64,000 bases of DNA from assembly GCF_946151055.1 (NCBI RefSeq), contig NZ_CAMGYZ010000009.1, positions 62,001 through 126,000 of the forward strand. The letters are read 5' to 3'. This document shows positions 37,776 to 46,626 of this stretch, piece after piece. Below the pieces are notes generated by a model. The model saw nothing but the letters and a program-made list of their open reading frames with translations. It was not told the DNA's origin and searched no databases. Both the position numbers and the translations under genes were made by a program. Origin of the DNA: Bacillus sp. Marseille-Q3570 (GTDB lineage Bacteria > Bacillota > Bacilli > Bacillales > Fictibacillaceae). Numbering within the stretch: position 1 is the stretch's first letter; every line of letters starts with the position of its first letter.

Positions 37776-38633
37776 TCACTTTACCGCAAATTTACGATTT
37801 GGAAGGATACGGACACGCTCTTGAAATACATTTTGAATGGTGCGGTTCATCGAATCATCATCCGAATCCGTATATAAATAAATTTTTTCTGGTGCAATCT
37901 CAATCAGCACCTTCAATAAATCAGAAGCGATTGCATCCAGATATGCCTTGGCTTTCCCGTTCACCAGCTGTTCCATATCAGTTTCCGTCAGTTCATAATA
38001 ATGTTCATTATAAATTCTGAAACGTTCCCCCTCAAACTTCAGATGTACTGTTGAAAACAAAGAAACCCTTGACTTCACGAACTGCCTCAATTGATTGATG
38101 AAATCTTGATATTCCTGTTCAAATTTAAATTCATCAATTGCACATTCGATATATTTGGTTAAAAGTTCCCTGTAAGGTTTAAGGCGAAATTGTAAAAATG
38201 ATTCATAAGAAAAGATCATTTCGGAATCAAAAAAATCCTCTAATGCATTGACGATCATATCTTCTCTCGGTGGGAACCCCTTGATTAATGGGATATTTTC
38301 AGTGTTACCTTCGATCAGGGACTGTGTGATGGATAAGATTTGAAGCTGCTCATCCTCATCCGTGAAATGAAATTCCGTTTCCAAAATCCTTAAAATCCAA
38401 GCATCTTCTCTAGTACGAATAATATGTTTCGCTAGAAAAAGTAATATGGTAGGTTTCAACATGTCACTAACCGGATCCCTTGGATCTAAATAAATGTCCA
38501 ACGCATTCTCATCAGTATAGTGAATCTTTATGGGAGTCGACCGGTTGGGTATGTGCTGATTATTAAGTAATTTAGTAATTCTTTTAAACAAATAATGGCC
38601 TTCTTTTTCATCCAAGAAATGAATCGTAACCAA
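37776..38633 (-). CDS. ytxC: Sporulation protein YtxC family
   Basis: A 285-aa protein of the YtxC family, associated with sporulation by synteny; molecular function unknown. It is largely helical and acidic, with VNALEDFFDSEMIFSYESFL in the middle and EIAPEKIYLYTDSDDDSMNR near the end. No ATG matches the ribosome site: AAGGAGG is followed 7 bp later by TTG (38631-38633), giving MVTIHFLDEKEGHYLF. It lies between dnaI and thrS, as in B. subtilis. Confidence 0.8.
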   Translation of the reverse strand: MVTIHFLDEKEGHYLFKRITKLLNNQHIPNRSTPIKIHYTDENALDIYLDPRDPVSDMLKPTILLFLAKHIIRTREDAWILRILETEFHFTDEDEQLQILSITQSLIEGNTENIPLIKGFPPREDMIVNALEDFFDSEMIFSYESFLQFRLKPYRELLTKYIECAIDEFKFEQEYQDFINQLRQFVKSRVSLFSTVHLKFEGERFRIYNEHYYELTETDMEQLVNGKAKAYLDAIASDLLKVLIEIAPEKIYLYTDSDDDSMNRTIQNVFQERVRILPNRKFAVK

Positions 38634-38780
38634 CCTTAATCCTCCTTGTCCACAATCATTGTTACAATATATGAACGACAAGGGAGATTATTCTAAGGAA
38701 TGACTTTTAAAATTGTTCTGCGTTCGTTGAAGACTCATGCTGATTCCGCTGGTTTCACATTTATTCAACTGAAAATTAAT
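38634..38780. other. ytxC upstream region
   Basis: No gene; AT-rich spacer leading into repeat D4. No confident promoter. Confidence 0.4.
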
Positions 38781-38916
38781 TATAACGGACATAGGAGAAC
38801 TTATTTGTCCAAAACATTATGATTTTACAAAACTATCGGACATGAGAGACCTTATTTCGTAATTACCGTGGAAAATCAGTTGCTTTGTTCACAAATAGCG
38901 TCTCTGGTGTCCGTTA
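38781..38916. repeat. Repeat family D, copy D4
   Basis: Direct units TATAACGGACATAGGAGAAC and TATCGGACATGAGAGACCTT are followed by one inverted unit ending CTGGTGTCCGTTA. It lies just beyond the dnaI terminator hairpin. Confidence 0.78.
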
Positions 38917-38927
38917 AAATTTGCATC

Positions 38928-39043
38928 AAAAAAGGAGACTGTCCAGATAAGTCAGCGTCAGTCCGAATTTGACAACATATTGTGGTGTTGATACGAGATG
39001 TTGTTAACGCGTCTGATACTTTACTTTTAAGACAGTCCCCTCA
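38928..39043 (-). terminator. Long-hairpin terminator after dnaI (family F)
   Basis: Minus-strand outer arms GGGGACTGTC/GACAGTCTCC with TTTTTT. The interior also pairs (TTAACAACAT with ATGTTGTCAA; TCAGACGC region with GACGCTGA). Similar length and layout to the yslB terminator. Confidence 0.78.
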
Positions 39044-39045
39044 AA

Positions 39046-39984
39046 CTATTTGTTTGTTCTTCTGTTTTCACCGCCGAGTGAGATCGGGGTGGTAAAGTGC
39101 TTGATCCGTTCCATGATCCGTTTCGCCTTTAATTGTTCAATCCCACCTTTTTGAGAATAGGAAAGATGCTCCTCAAGCTCTTCGTAATCGTAATTGGAGG
39201 TATAGCAAGTCGGCAGCTTTTCCATCATACGGTATTGGAGAATTGAACCCAATACTTCATCCCGGATCCAACTAGACATGGTTTCAGCACCGATATCATC
39301 AAGAACCAATACAGGTGCCTTTTTGATCACATCCAACTTTTCATCGACTGTTTGGTCGCCAATTGACGTTTTCATTTCCCTGAAAAAGTCAGGCGTATAT
39401 ACAAGAATCGTCTGGATGTTCCTCTTCGCAAGTGAGTTTGCAATTGCTCCCATGAGAAAGGTCTTCCCAACTCCGAATTGTCCATTGACATAGAGACCTT
39501 GGGATGAACCTTCTGGACTGGAGACAGCTTTTACAAACTCGGCTGCCTTCAGGGTCGCTTGATACCTCTCTGTGTCTTTCTTATCAAATTGCTCAAATGT
39601 TGCTGAGAGAATATCTTTCGGAATGAAATAGCTTTTTATCAACGATTGGAGATTTTCCAATTCATCCTGAGCAATTTTATTATGGCATCGGTTATACGTT
39701 ACATCGATGATTTGACCGTTGATGAAAAGCTGGGGTTCATACCCTTTAAGCATATTTTGACAACGCTCTAAGTCAAGACAACCCTCACAATTTTTAGATC
39801 CTTCTACAAACTCCAATAATCTTGGAAGGCTCCTATCGATCATTTGATTCGTAATTTCCGGATGAGTCTGATGAAAGGCTTTCCAGTCGGGGTGCGCTAG
39901 TACCTTTTTCTTCACTTCAATCAATTCTTTTTCTACTTTCGGACGATCAGCAAAGCCTTTCATCGATTCTGATATTGATTTCAC
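39046..39984 (-). CDS. dnaI: Primosomal protein DnaI (helicase loader)
   Basis: A 312-aa AAA+ loader of the replicative helicase. The N-terminal zinc-binding region has CEGCLDLERC (about residues 68-77) for helicase contact. Walker A is NGQFGVGKTFLMGAIA and Walker B VLVLDDIGAE; a sensor-like region follows (ILQYRMMEKLPTCYTSNY). The start is a GTG at 39982-39984 behind AGGGGGTG. Follows dnaB by 12 bp. Confidence 0.96.
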   Translation of the reverse strand: MKSISESMKGFADRPKVEKELIEVKKKVLAHPDWKAFHQTHPEITNQMIDRSLPRLLEFVEGSKNCEGCLDLERCQNMLKGYEPQLFINGQIIDVTYNRCHNKIAQDELENLQSLIKSYFIPKDILSATFEQFDKKDTERYQATLKAAEFVKAVSSPEGSSQGLYVNGQFGVGKTFLMGAIANSLAKRNIQTILVYTPDFFREMKTSIGDQTVDEKLDVIKKAPVLVLDDIGAETMSSWIRDEVLGSILQYRMMEKLPTCYTSNYDYEELEEHLSYSQKGGIEQLKAKRIMERIKHFTTPISLGGENRRTNK

Positions 39985-39996
39985 ACTTTACACCCC

Positions 39997-41352
39997 CTAT
40001 AGTCCTTTCAAATATTCTTCAAGCCATTTTTCATCTGTTTCTGAAACCGGTTGATTTTCTTTATCTGTTTTAGGTGAAGCCATCCACTTTGGAAGCTTGT
40101 CTTTTCTGACATTCTTTTGTTGGACTGGTCTTCCTGTCTTTGATTTCTGTTGTTTAAAGGATTGATAACTTTTATGTTCAGCTTTGGCAAGTTCCATCGC
40201 TTCTCTTACAGAAGAAATTTTCTTGCGCTTCCACTGACTTGCAATTTTTTCGACATGAGCGTGGATCAATTTCATATCATTCGTATTCAACACATAATCG
40301 ATCAGGACATTTATGACACCTGCTGAAAGCTTCTGGTCGAACATGATTGAGTCGATCAACTTAAGATCGGCACTAGCAGCACGCCCCCCCTCGCTGTATT
40401 TTTCAAGCAATGCACGAGGGGATATCGTTTCAAACGTCTTAATCATCATTTCCTGGGGTGATAACTCTTCTTCATTTTTATCGACCGAAATTTCCTTTTG
40501 CCTGCGTTCACTAAGGCGTGGTAATTGACCCGGTTTTTCAATCTTATACCAGCGTTGCACCTCTTGCCTTAACGAGTACGGGGTAAGCTGTTCGTCCCTG
40601 AAGTAAGCTTGTTGTACGATACTGCTCATTTCCAACGGAGAAATTTGATAAATGAACGCAAGACGATGAATGGATTCCCGAATGCTTTCCGTTAACACCT
40701 CTGATGGTATGATAAAGCTGCTCAAGTCCCGTACAAGCGTATTGAAATCGAAGTCATCCTCTGAAAAGGCAGGAGCATTCCCTTCCATATCCTTCGCACG
40801 GTCATTTCTGGAAATGGACTGGTGGATCTCCGAGTCGGTCGCCGCTCTGATTTCGGATTCATGTAAAGAGGAAAATACATCGTTGAAACTGGCTGTAACC
40901 TCCTCGTATTCATCATGAGTTTCATTTGTGAGAATAAAACGGTTCCTGACATCAAGATACCTTTGTTTTCCCAAACGTCCATATAAATAGACACTCAAAA
41001 CATCGTCCTGGAAAAACTGCTCCGGTTTTAATATCGGCTGTAATTCATAGATGAAAATGCGGTCATCTTCAATTCTTTTCCGATAGGTCTTCAATAATCC
41101 GATCGCCTCTAGCTTTTTCCGCTCTTCAAAGATCTGCTGCATATTCAATTGTGTCTGGTTCATCAATGTATGGTGTGAAGATGCTCCATTTAGGTTTTCG
41201 CTAAAGAGAGTCATATATAGACTATATGCTCTGGCACCTACCAATGGTTGATACAACAGTGTCACCATCTTCAATTCTTCAGCTTGTATCCGTCCACTGC
41301 TATACACTTGAAAGCGATCGACAGGAAGTAATTCTTTCCAATGATTTTCCAT
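39997..41352 (-). CDS. dnaB: Replication initiation / membrane attachment protein DnaB
   Basis: A 451-aa DnaB of the Bacillus type (not the helicase), which loads the helicase with DnaD and DnaI at oriC and in restart. The N-terminal winged-helix region (about 10-130) and the C-terminal DnaD-like domain (ISPRALLEKYSEGGRAASAD; DYVLNTNDMKLIHAHVEKIA) are visible, with a basic linker after. It is part of nrdR-dnaB-dnaI. Confidence 0.94.
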   Translation of the reverse strand: MENHWKELLPVDRFQVYSSGRIQAEELKMVTLLYQPLVGARAYSLYMTLFSENLNGASSHHTLMNQTQLNMQQIFEERKKLEAIGLLKTYRKRIEDDRIFIYELQPILKPEQFFQDDVLSVYLYGRLGKQRYLDVRNRFILTNETHDEYEEVTASFNDVFSSLHESEIRAATDSEIHQSISRNDRAKDMEGNAPAFSEDDFDFNTLVRDLSSFIIPSEVLTESIRESIHRLAFIYQISPLEMSSIVQQAYFRDEQLTPYSLRQEVQRWYKIEKPGQLPRLSERRQKEISVDKNEEELSPQEMMIKTFETISPRALLEKYSEGGRAASADLKLIDSIMFDQKLSAGVINVLIDYVLNTNDMKLIHAHVEKIASQWKRKKISSVREAMELAKAEHKSYQSFKQQKSKTGRPVQQKNVRKDKLPKWMASPKTDKENQPVSETDEKWLEEYLKGL

Positions 41353-41416
41353 CTACTTCACCTTTTATCATTCATAATTGGTAAGTGAAAAAAGAGCTTA
41401 TGTATATGTAAGCTCT

Positions 41417-41878
41417 TTACTCGTTCTCTCGTTTTATTAAATCTTTAAGTTCATCGATAAAGACATTGATGTCCTTGAATTGCCTATAAACGGATGCGAA
41501 TCTTACATATGCTACTTCGTCAATCTTCGCCAGGTGGTCCATCACCCGTTCACCAATTTCTTTACTTTGGATTTCTGAAGAGCCATCATTGCGCAAATCT
41601 TTTTCAACCGTATTCACGACTTCTTCAAGAACCTCAAGTGGTACCGGCCGCTTTTCGCAAGCCTTGATCAATCCACGTAAAAGCTTGTCCCGGTTGAATT
41701 CTTCCCTTGTGCCTTCTTTTTTCACAACAACAAGAGGAATTTCTTCCACTGTTTCAAATGTGGTGAACCTGTAATTGCATTTTTCGCATTCTCTCCGTCT
41801 GCGAATCGAACGTCCGCCATGGACCGGGCGCGAATCTAACACCCTGGTACCGTTATGTTGACAATGTGGACAACGCAT
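41417..41878 (-). CDS. nrdR: Transcriptional regulator NrdR
   Basis: A 153-aa repressor of ribonucleotide reductase genes. The zinc ribbon starts [20 protein letters not shown] and ends with [12 protein letters not shown]. An ATP-cone domain follows ([37 protein letters not shown]). It binds dATP/ATP to sense nucleotide levels. First gene of nrdR-dnaB-dnaI. The ribosome site is weak. Confidence 0.97.
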   Translation of the reverse strand: MRCPHCQHNGTRVLDSRPVHGGRSIRRRRECEKCNYRFTTFETVEEIPLVVVKKEGTREEFNRDKLLRGLIKACEKRPVPLEVLEEVVNTVEKDLRNDGSSEIQSKEIGERVMDHLAKIDEVAYVRFASVYRQFKDINVFIDELKDLIKRENE

Positions 41879-42035
41879 TTAACCAACCCCATATCGATAA
41901 ACTTCGCTTTATATAATGTCATATTTAGTCGAATTGTAATATTATCCTTAACTATAATGATAGTGGAAAGGTCATCCCATGACAAGAAGTTTTCATATGA
42001 TCAAATGTGACCTTGGATTATTCACCATTAAAAAA

Positions 42036-42112
42036 ATAGCAAAGCCAAACCTTTGACGTAGACCGAGTTTTAGTTGCGTTCATATTGAAAAAAGGATTTA
42101 TGCTTTCTTAAA
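42036..42112 (-). repeat. Repeat family B, copy B5 (most diverged)
   Basis: Minus-strand hairpin AAGAAAG/CTTTTTT, core TCAATATGAACGCAACTA, then AACTCGGTCTACG. It lies between the speD terminator and nrdR. Confidence 0.65.
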
Positions 42113-42143
42113 ATGTAAAAAAGGTGTGCATCTGCACACCTTG
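42113..42143 (-). terminator. speD terminator
   Basis: Minus-strand AAGGTGTGCA/TGCACACCTT palindrome (42121-42142) followed by TTTTACATTTT. Confidence 0.8.
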
Positions 42144-42159
42144 ATAGTCATTGTCAATA

Positions 42160-42540
42160 TTAATATGCTGAGACCTTTTTCTGGCCGACTTTAACTGGAC
42201 CCATACCTCTTGGAAGTTCTACATTTTCTTTAGATGAAGCTCCAAGTGCTTCTGCGATATAATCTGCAGCGACGTTAGGATCAAGATCACCACACGTATA
42301 AACATCAATACTTGCATAACCATGCTCTGGAAAACTGTGAATTGTTAGATGTGATTCAGATATGATCACAACTCCACTTACTCCATGAGGTGCGAATTTG
42401 TGAAAGGCTACTTCTCTCACCTCTGCACCAGATTTCAGTGCAGCTTCTACAAATAGTTGTTCAATATAAGGCATATTGTTCAACTTCTCTGCATCACAAC
42501 CCCATAATTCAGCAATCACATGACGTCCCATTGTATCCAT
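42160..42540 (-). CDS. speD: S-adenosylmethionine decarboxylase proenzyme
   Basis: A 126-aa class 1B SpeD that makes decarboxylated AdoMet for spermidine synthesis. It self-cleaves at the serine in [20 protein letters not shown] to form the pyruvoyl cofactor; the cysteine of [10 protein letters not shown] is also conserved. An ATG two codons upstream (42544-42546) is an alternative start; the GAAGGGGG site lies between optimal positions for the two. It is a single gene with its own promoter and a leader of about 140 nt. Confidence 0.96.
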   Translation of the reverse strand: MDTMGRHVIAELWGCDAEKLNNMPYIEQLFVEAALKSGAEVREVAFHKFAPHGVSGVVIISESHLTIHSFPEHGYASIDVYTCGDLDPNVAADYIAEALGASSKENVELPRGMGPVKVGQKKVSAY

Positions 42541-42689
42541 TTGCATAGTCCCCCTTCAATAATAATCATGCCTTCAAAAGCATGCGGAAATGGAGGTTTA
42601 CCACGGGGGAAAGTTAGTCCAAAGAGGTCCTAACCCTTTAAGTAGTATCCAGTTCCTAAATTGCTTATAACTTGAAGTTCACGATGAAC

Positions 42690-42718
42690 AGTATACTGCT
42701 TTTCTCTATTTTTTGCAA
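42690..42718 (-). promoter_or_regulatory. Sigma-A promoter of speD
   Basis: Minus-strand TTGCAA (42713-42718), 17-bp spacer, TATACT (42690-42695). Confidence 0.7.
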
Positions 42719-43119
42719 GAGAATTTTTTCTCCCAGTCTGATTACTGATTTCAGCACCTATACATACTCCTTCAAACCTGTACAAAAAAGGATTGGCTTG
42801 ATTTTTTCCTGAATGCTAGATCTTCTCATTTACGCACCATCGCACCATAAGTGCCCACTTCTAATTGCGGACAACTGCATGGCTGAAATAAAAATCCGTG
42901 ATCCATGGTGAACGTGAAGCCAACACATCCTGTGCAAGTGAGGAGGCTTACGGATGTGGGGAATGCAGGTAAGTAATGTCCAGCTCAGCGACCAGTCACT
43001 TGTGTATCACTTCAAACATCCTGCAGCGGTATAGCCTCCTCTTCAGTTTTCCTGGTCGTTTGCCCGTGGAGTGGGAGTGAATTTCACTTATACCTAAAAC
43101 AATCTTAATAATGAAATTA
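42719..43119. other. Spacer with an imperfect long inverted repeat
   Basis: No gene. Arms GAGGAGGCT (about 42941) and AGCCTCCTC (about 43035) enclose roughly 85 bp, with further internal pairings (GAATGCAGG with CCTGCAG; CACATCC with GGATGTG). It may be a degenerate member of the GC-rich repeat class, downstream of gapB. Confidence 0.45.
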
Positions 43120-43150
43120 AAAAAAGGATTGGCCATTAGAAGCCAATCCC
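43120..43150 (-). terminator. gapB terminator
   Basis: Minus-strand GGGATTGGC/GCCAATCC stem with an 8-nt loop and TTTTTT. Confidence 0.82.
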
Positions 43151-43166
43151 CTATTTCACATGTTAT

Positions 43167-44207
43167 TTACGCAGTTCCTGACAATCGCTTGTCAGTTAAG
43201 GCATCAAGTGTTTCTCCGACTTTTTCTGCAAGATCTACAACTCGGCAAGAATATCCCCACTCATTGTCATACCACGCAAGAACTTTCACTTTACGGTCTT
43301 CGATGACCATTGTGGACATCCCATCAATGATTGAAGAATTTTCATTTCCATTGAAATCAATCGATACAAGTGGATCTTTCGTATATCCTAAAATTCCACT
43401 TAACTTTCCTTTCGATGCCGTTTCGAGTGCTGCATTGACTTTTTCAACTGTTACATCACGCTTTACATCGACAACAAGATCGACGAGGGATACGTTCGGT
43501 GTCGGAACTCGCAGTGCCATACCGTGAAGCTTTCCTTCCAATTGAGGCATGACTTTTGCAATCGCTTTAGCTGCGCCAGTGGAAGTCGGGATGATCGATT
43601 GTCCACAAGCACGCGCACGTCTCAAGTCCTTATGGGGGTTATCGATATTTTTCTGATCATTTGTATATGCATGGACAGTCGTCATTACACCATTTTCAAT
43701 TCCAAATTGCTCATCAAGAACTTTAACGACCGGTGCAAGACAGTTTGTCGTACAAGAAGCATTCGATAAAACATGGTGCTCTTCCGGAATGTAAGCGTCA
43801 TCATTTACACCCATGACAATCGTCAAGTCTTCATCTTTACCAGGAGCTGTTATGATGACTTTCTTTGCTCCCGCTTCTAAATGATACCCAGCAGTTTCCT
43901 TGGATTTGAACTTTCCAGTCGCTTCAATAACGATATCAACGTTCAGTTGAGCCCAAGGCAATTGCTTCGGATCTCTGTTGCTTAATAATTTGATTTCTTT
44001 TCCATCTACAATCAAAGAATTTTCCTTAGCTTCAACCTCAAGGTCGTAAGTACCATGAATGCTATCGTACTTGATAAGGTGAGCCAGTGTCTCAGAAGGA
44101 TAACTTGCATTTATCGCTACAACATCTAATTGTTGGTTTTTCATCGCTTTACGGAATACCATTCGTCCAATTCGACCAAATCCATTAATGGCTACTCTAG
44201 CTTTCAT
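43167..44207 (-). CDS. gapB: Glyceraldehyde-3-phosphate dehydrogenase, gluconeogenic (GapB)
   Basis: A 346-aa GAPDH. The NAD(P)-binding N-terminus is RVAINGFGRIGRMVFRKAMK, the catalytic cysteine is in LSNASCTTNCLAPV (about residue 152), and DNEWGYSCRVVDLA closes the catalytic domain. Position between speD and coaE, and the CcpN-type operators, identify it as the NADP-preferring gluconeogenic GapB rather than glycolytic GapA. The start at 44205-44207 follows GGAGGG. Confidence 0.92.
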   Translation of the reverse strand: MKARVAINGFGRIGRMVFRKAMKNQQLDVVAINASYPSETLAHLIKYDSIHGTYDLEVEAKENSLIVDGKEIKLLSNRDPKQLPWAQLNVDIVIEATGKFKSKETAGYHLEAGAKKVIITAPGKDEDLTIVMGVNDDAYIPEEHHVLSNASCTTNCLAPVVKVLDEQFGIENGVMTTVHAYTNDQKNIDNPHKDLRRARACGQSIIPTSTGAAKAIAKVMPQLEGKLHGMALRVPTPNVSLVDLVVDVKRDVTVEKVNAALETASKGKLSGILGYTKDPLVSIDFNGNENSSIIDGMSTMVIEDRKVKVLAWYDNEWGYSCRVVDLAEKVGETLDALTDKRLSGTA

Positions 44208-44231
44208 GTTGAATCCCTCCACTATCTATAA

Positions 44232-44274
44232 AGTGCTATACTTTTTTCTGAAAATCTAAAATTAGTATAACATA
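44232..44274. promoter_or_regulatory. Pair of CcpN-type operators at the gapB promoter
   Basis: TATGTTATACT on the minus strand (44264-44274) fits TRTGHYATAYW exactly and overlaps a TATACT -10 (44264-44269). A second, opposite-facing AGTGCTATACT (44232-44242) matches 10 of 11. CcpN represses gapB during growth on glucose in B. subtilis through two such sites. The -35 is weak. Confidence 0.65.
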
Positions 44275-44394
44275 TTATATGTAAAAGGGAACACTAAATT
44301 TATTAATAATAGAAAAAACAGGCCTATGCCCGGCCTCTAAAGTTCAAAATTTCGACATATACTTGAAGAATAGCGAATGAGAATCCTACTTCCC

Positions 44395-44985
44395 TTAGAG
44401 TATATCCCATTTAGTAAATATATGTATCAATTGCTGACGGCTCTCTTCAAACGTCCCATTATTATCAATGACATCGTCTGCCCATTTTTTCTTATCGTCC
44501 AATGGGATTTGTGAACGGATGCGTGATAAGGACTCTTCAGCGGACGAATGATCCCGGTCCATCAATCTTCTTAATTGGGTTTCCTTATCCACATACACTA
44601 GCAATGTACGATCAACCATATGAGTCAGTTTGCTTTCAAACAGCAATGGGATATCCATGACGACATCTTCATGCTCTTCCAAAAGCTCTTCCCTGTGTCC
44701 AATCATCCGTTTACGTACAGCTGGATGCACAATGCTGTTCAGCTTCAAACGTTTCTCTTCATCATTGAAAATGATTGAACCTAATTTTTTCCGGTGCAAA
44801 TTACCGTCTTTTTCAAGAATTTCTGTACCAAAAAATTCAACGATTTGCTTGTATGCTGGCTCGCCCGGCAGCACAACTTCCCGGGCGATCTTATCAGCAT
44901 CTATGACAGGAATATTCATCTCCTGGATCATTTCAGAAATGGTACTTTTCCCACTTGCGATTCCACCTGTCAAACCAACAATCAA
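44395..44985 (-). CDS. coaE: Dephospho-CoA kinase
   Basis: A 196-aa kinase completing CoA synthesis. The P-loop GLTGGIASGKSTISEM is at the N-terminus; HPAVRKRM, DIPLLFESKL and RSQIPLDDKKKWAD are family motifs. A GTG three codons upstream opens the frame, but GAGGTG is followed 6 bp later by TTG (44983-44985), which gives MIVGLTGG and is preferred. It is followed by no clear terminator before gapB. Confidence 0.94.
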   Translation of the reverse strand: MIVGLTGGIASGKSTISEMIQEMNIPVIDADKIAREVVLPGEPAYKQIVEFFGTEILEKDGNLHRKKLGSIIFNDEEKRLKLNSIVHPAVRKRMIGHREELLEEHEDVVMDIPLLFESKLTHMVDRTLLVYVDKETQLRRLMDRDHSSAEESLSRIRSQIPLDDKKKWADDVIDNNGTFEESRQQLIHIFTKWDIL

Positions 44986-44995
44986 TTCTAACACC

Positions 44996-45649
44996 TCACA
45001 GTTTGAAAATACCTAACACGATCAGCATGAGTCCAGGAAAAAAGCTGATTAACCGCATTTTCGGTAACGCAGATAGCACTCTTCCAAGCTTCATACCAGT
45101 GACAAGGAACAACACGCTCATCGTTGATACAAAAACAGCCGTCATCAAATGCGGAAATCCGAGTAAGGAAGCACCTAGACCAGCAGCAAAAGAATCCAGG
45201 GACAGTGCCAATCCAAGCAATAATGCTTCAAGGCCTGCAATTGTTCCGGAACGGTCGATATCTGCAGCTGCAGGTGTCCGGAGGATTTGAATGACGATCC
45301 CTAACGAACGGATTTCCATGTTCCAAATGTATTCTGATTCATTCTTTTTAAACGCTTCTTCCTCTGGTTCAGCACTACTTTTGAAAAATTGCCATAACAC
45401 ATACATGCCTAAACCGATGAGCAAGATTCCACCCAACTTGCCTGCAAAAGCAGGAGAAACGAATGTACTGATGATCGTTCCAACATTCATTGCGGCAAGT
45501 AACATCAGAGCAGAACAGAGTGCAATCAGAATGATAGAGAAATACGTAATTTTCATGCGTCGTACACCGTATGTTACACCAACACCGAAGCTGTCCATAC
45601 TTACAGCTATCGTCAGAGTCAATAGGGCTATCCATCCTGTCACTTCCAT
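44996..45649 (-). CDS. ytaF: Sporulation membrane protein YtaF (MntP-like)
   Basis: A 217-aa polytopic membrane protein with about six hydrophobic spans and two related halves, each with a conserved acidic motif (IAVSMDSFGVGVTYGVRR; LALSLDSFAAGLGASLLG), as in the YtaF/MntP family. It is annotated as a sporulation protein; the metal-export link is by family only. It lies between mutM and coaE, as in B. subtilis. Confidence 0.88.
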   Translation of the reverse strand: MEVTGWIALLTLTIAVSMDSFGVGVTYGVRRMKITYFSIILIALCSALMLLAAMNVGTIISTFVSPAFAGKLGGILLIGLGMYVLWQFFKSSAEPEEEAFKKNESEYIWNMEIRSLGIVIQILRTPAAADIDRSGTIAGLEALLLGLALSLDSFAAGLGASLLGFPHLMTAVFVSTMSVLFLVTGMKLGRVLSALPKMRLISFFPGLMLIVLGIFKL

Positions 45650-45729
45650 ACATCCTCCTTGCTTCAGCGCTAGGATAGTATATGGAAGGTGCCCATCCGA
45701 TGTACGGCATTTTCATGAAATTACCCCAA

Positions 45730-46554
45730 TTACTTTTGGCAGCTCGGGCAAATATGTGTGCCTCTTCCGCCTACCACAATCCGAATGATTTCTGTTCCAC
45801 AGTTCAAACAAGGTTCTCCTTTCCGGGCATAAACCGATAACCTTTGCTGGAACATCCCCATATCCCCCTGGGAATTGACATAGGATCGGATCGTGCTGCC
45901 TCCTTGCTCGACCGCTTCCATCAACGTTTCGACAATTGCTTGATGCAACTTTTCCACTCGCTTTTTCGATAAGGATCTGGCTTCTGCTTCAGGGCTGATT
46001 CCAACCTTGAAGAGCGCTTCATCTACATAGATGTTTCCAAGACCGACCAATATAGTCTGATCTAATAATACGGGTTTGATTTTCCGGGTCGTTTTCTGGA
46101 GCTTATTCCAGAGTTCAATTGGTTCGAAGGTGGGATCGAAAGGTTCAGGACCTAATTGAGATAATGGTAAATGATCCTCTTCCTCTCCAAGCGGATAAAC
46201 ATGCATGGTCCCAAACTTACGGACATCACGGTACCGAAGTTCTGATTCGTCCGTGAATGAAAAGATCACATGCGTATGCTTATCTGCTTCTTCCTCATTT
46301 TCTACATAAACATAACGACCTTCCATCCTCAAATGAGAAACCAGAACAACATCGTCGAGGATTATTTTCAAGAATTTCCCTCTTCTCCCTATTGAACGGA
46401 TCGTCTGACCCACCAACAAGGATTTGAATTCGACTAAATCATCTGGATGTTTGATGATTTTTGCCCACGTTACAGTGATATCTTCTATTGTTTTTCCTAG
46501 TACGAGATTTTCCAATGTTCGTCGAACGGTTTCTACTTCTGGTAATTCAGGCAT
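45730..46554 (-). CDS. mutM: Formamidopyrimidine-DNA glycosylase
   Basis: A 274-aa Fpg base-excision enzyme removing 8-oxoguanine. The catalytic N-terminal proline/Glu is in MPELPEVETVRRTLENLV. H2TH and binding motifs are LVGLGNIYVDEALF, and the zinc finger is CLNCGTEIIRIVVGGRGTHI then CPSC. GGGAG precedes the ATG. Directly downstream of polA. Confidence 0.97.
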   Translation of the reverse strand: MPELPEVETVRRTLENLVLGKTIEDITVTWAKIIKHPDDLVEFKSLLVGQTIRSIGRRGKFLKIILDDVVLVSHLRMEGRYVYVENEEEADKHTHVIFSFTDESELRYRDVRKFGTMHVYPLGEEEDHLPLSQLGPEPFDPTFEPIELWNKLQKTTRKIKPVLLDQTILVGLGNIYVDEALFKVGISPEAEARSLSKKRVEKLHQAIVETLMEAVEQGGSTIRSYVNSQGDMGMFQQRLSVYARKGEPCLNCGTEIIRIVVGGRGTHICPSCQK

Positions 46555-46583
46555 TTCTGATCTCCCTACCTAAAAATCATAAT

Positions 46584-46617
46584 GGTACCCGGCTTTGCAT
46601 TCAGAAGACCGGGTACC
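46584..46617. terminator. Hairpin between polA and mutM
   Basis: Perfect arms GGTACCCGG (46584-46592) and CCGGGTACC (46609-46617) with a 16-nt loop. On the minus strand it is followed by ATTATGATTTTTAGG, a loose T-run, so it may attenuate transcription from polA into mutM. Confidence 0.55.
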
Positions 46618-46626
46618 TGGATGATA

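Noticed and set aside
42541-42690. SAM riboswitch at speD
   Set aside because: None of the conserved SAM-I or SAM-II sequence blocks could be found in the leader.
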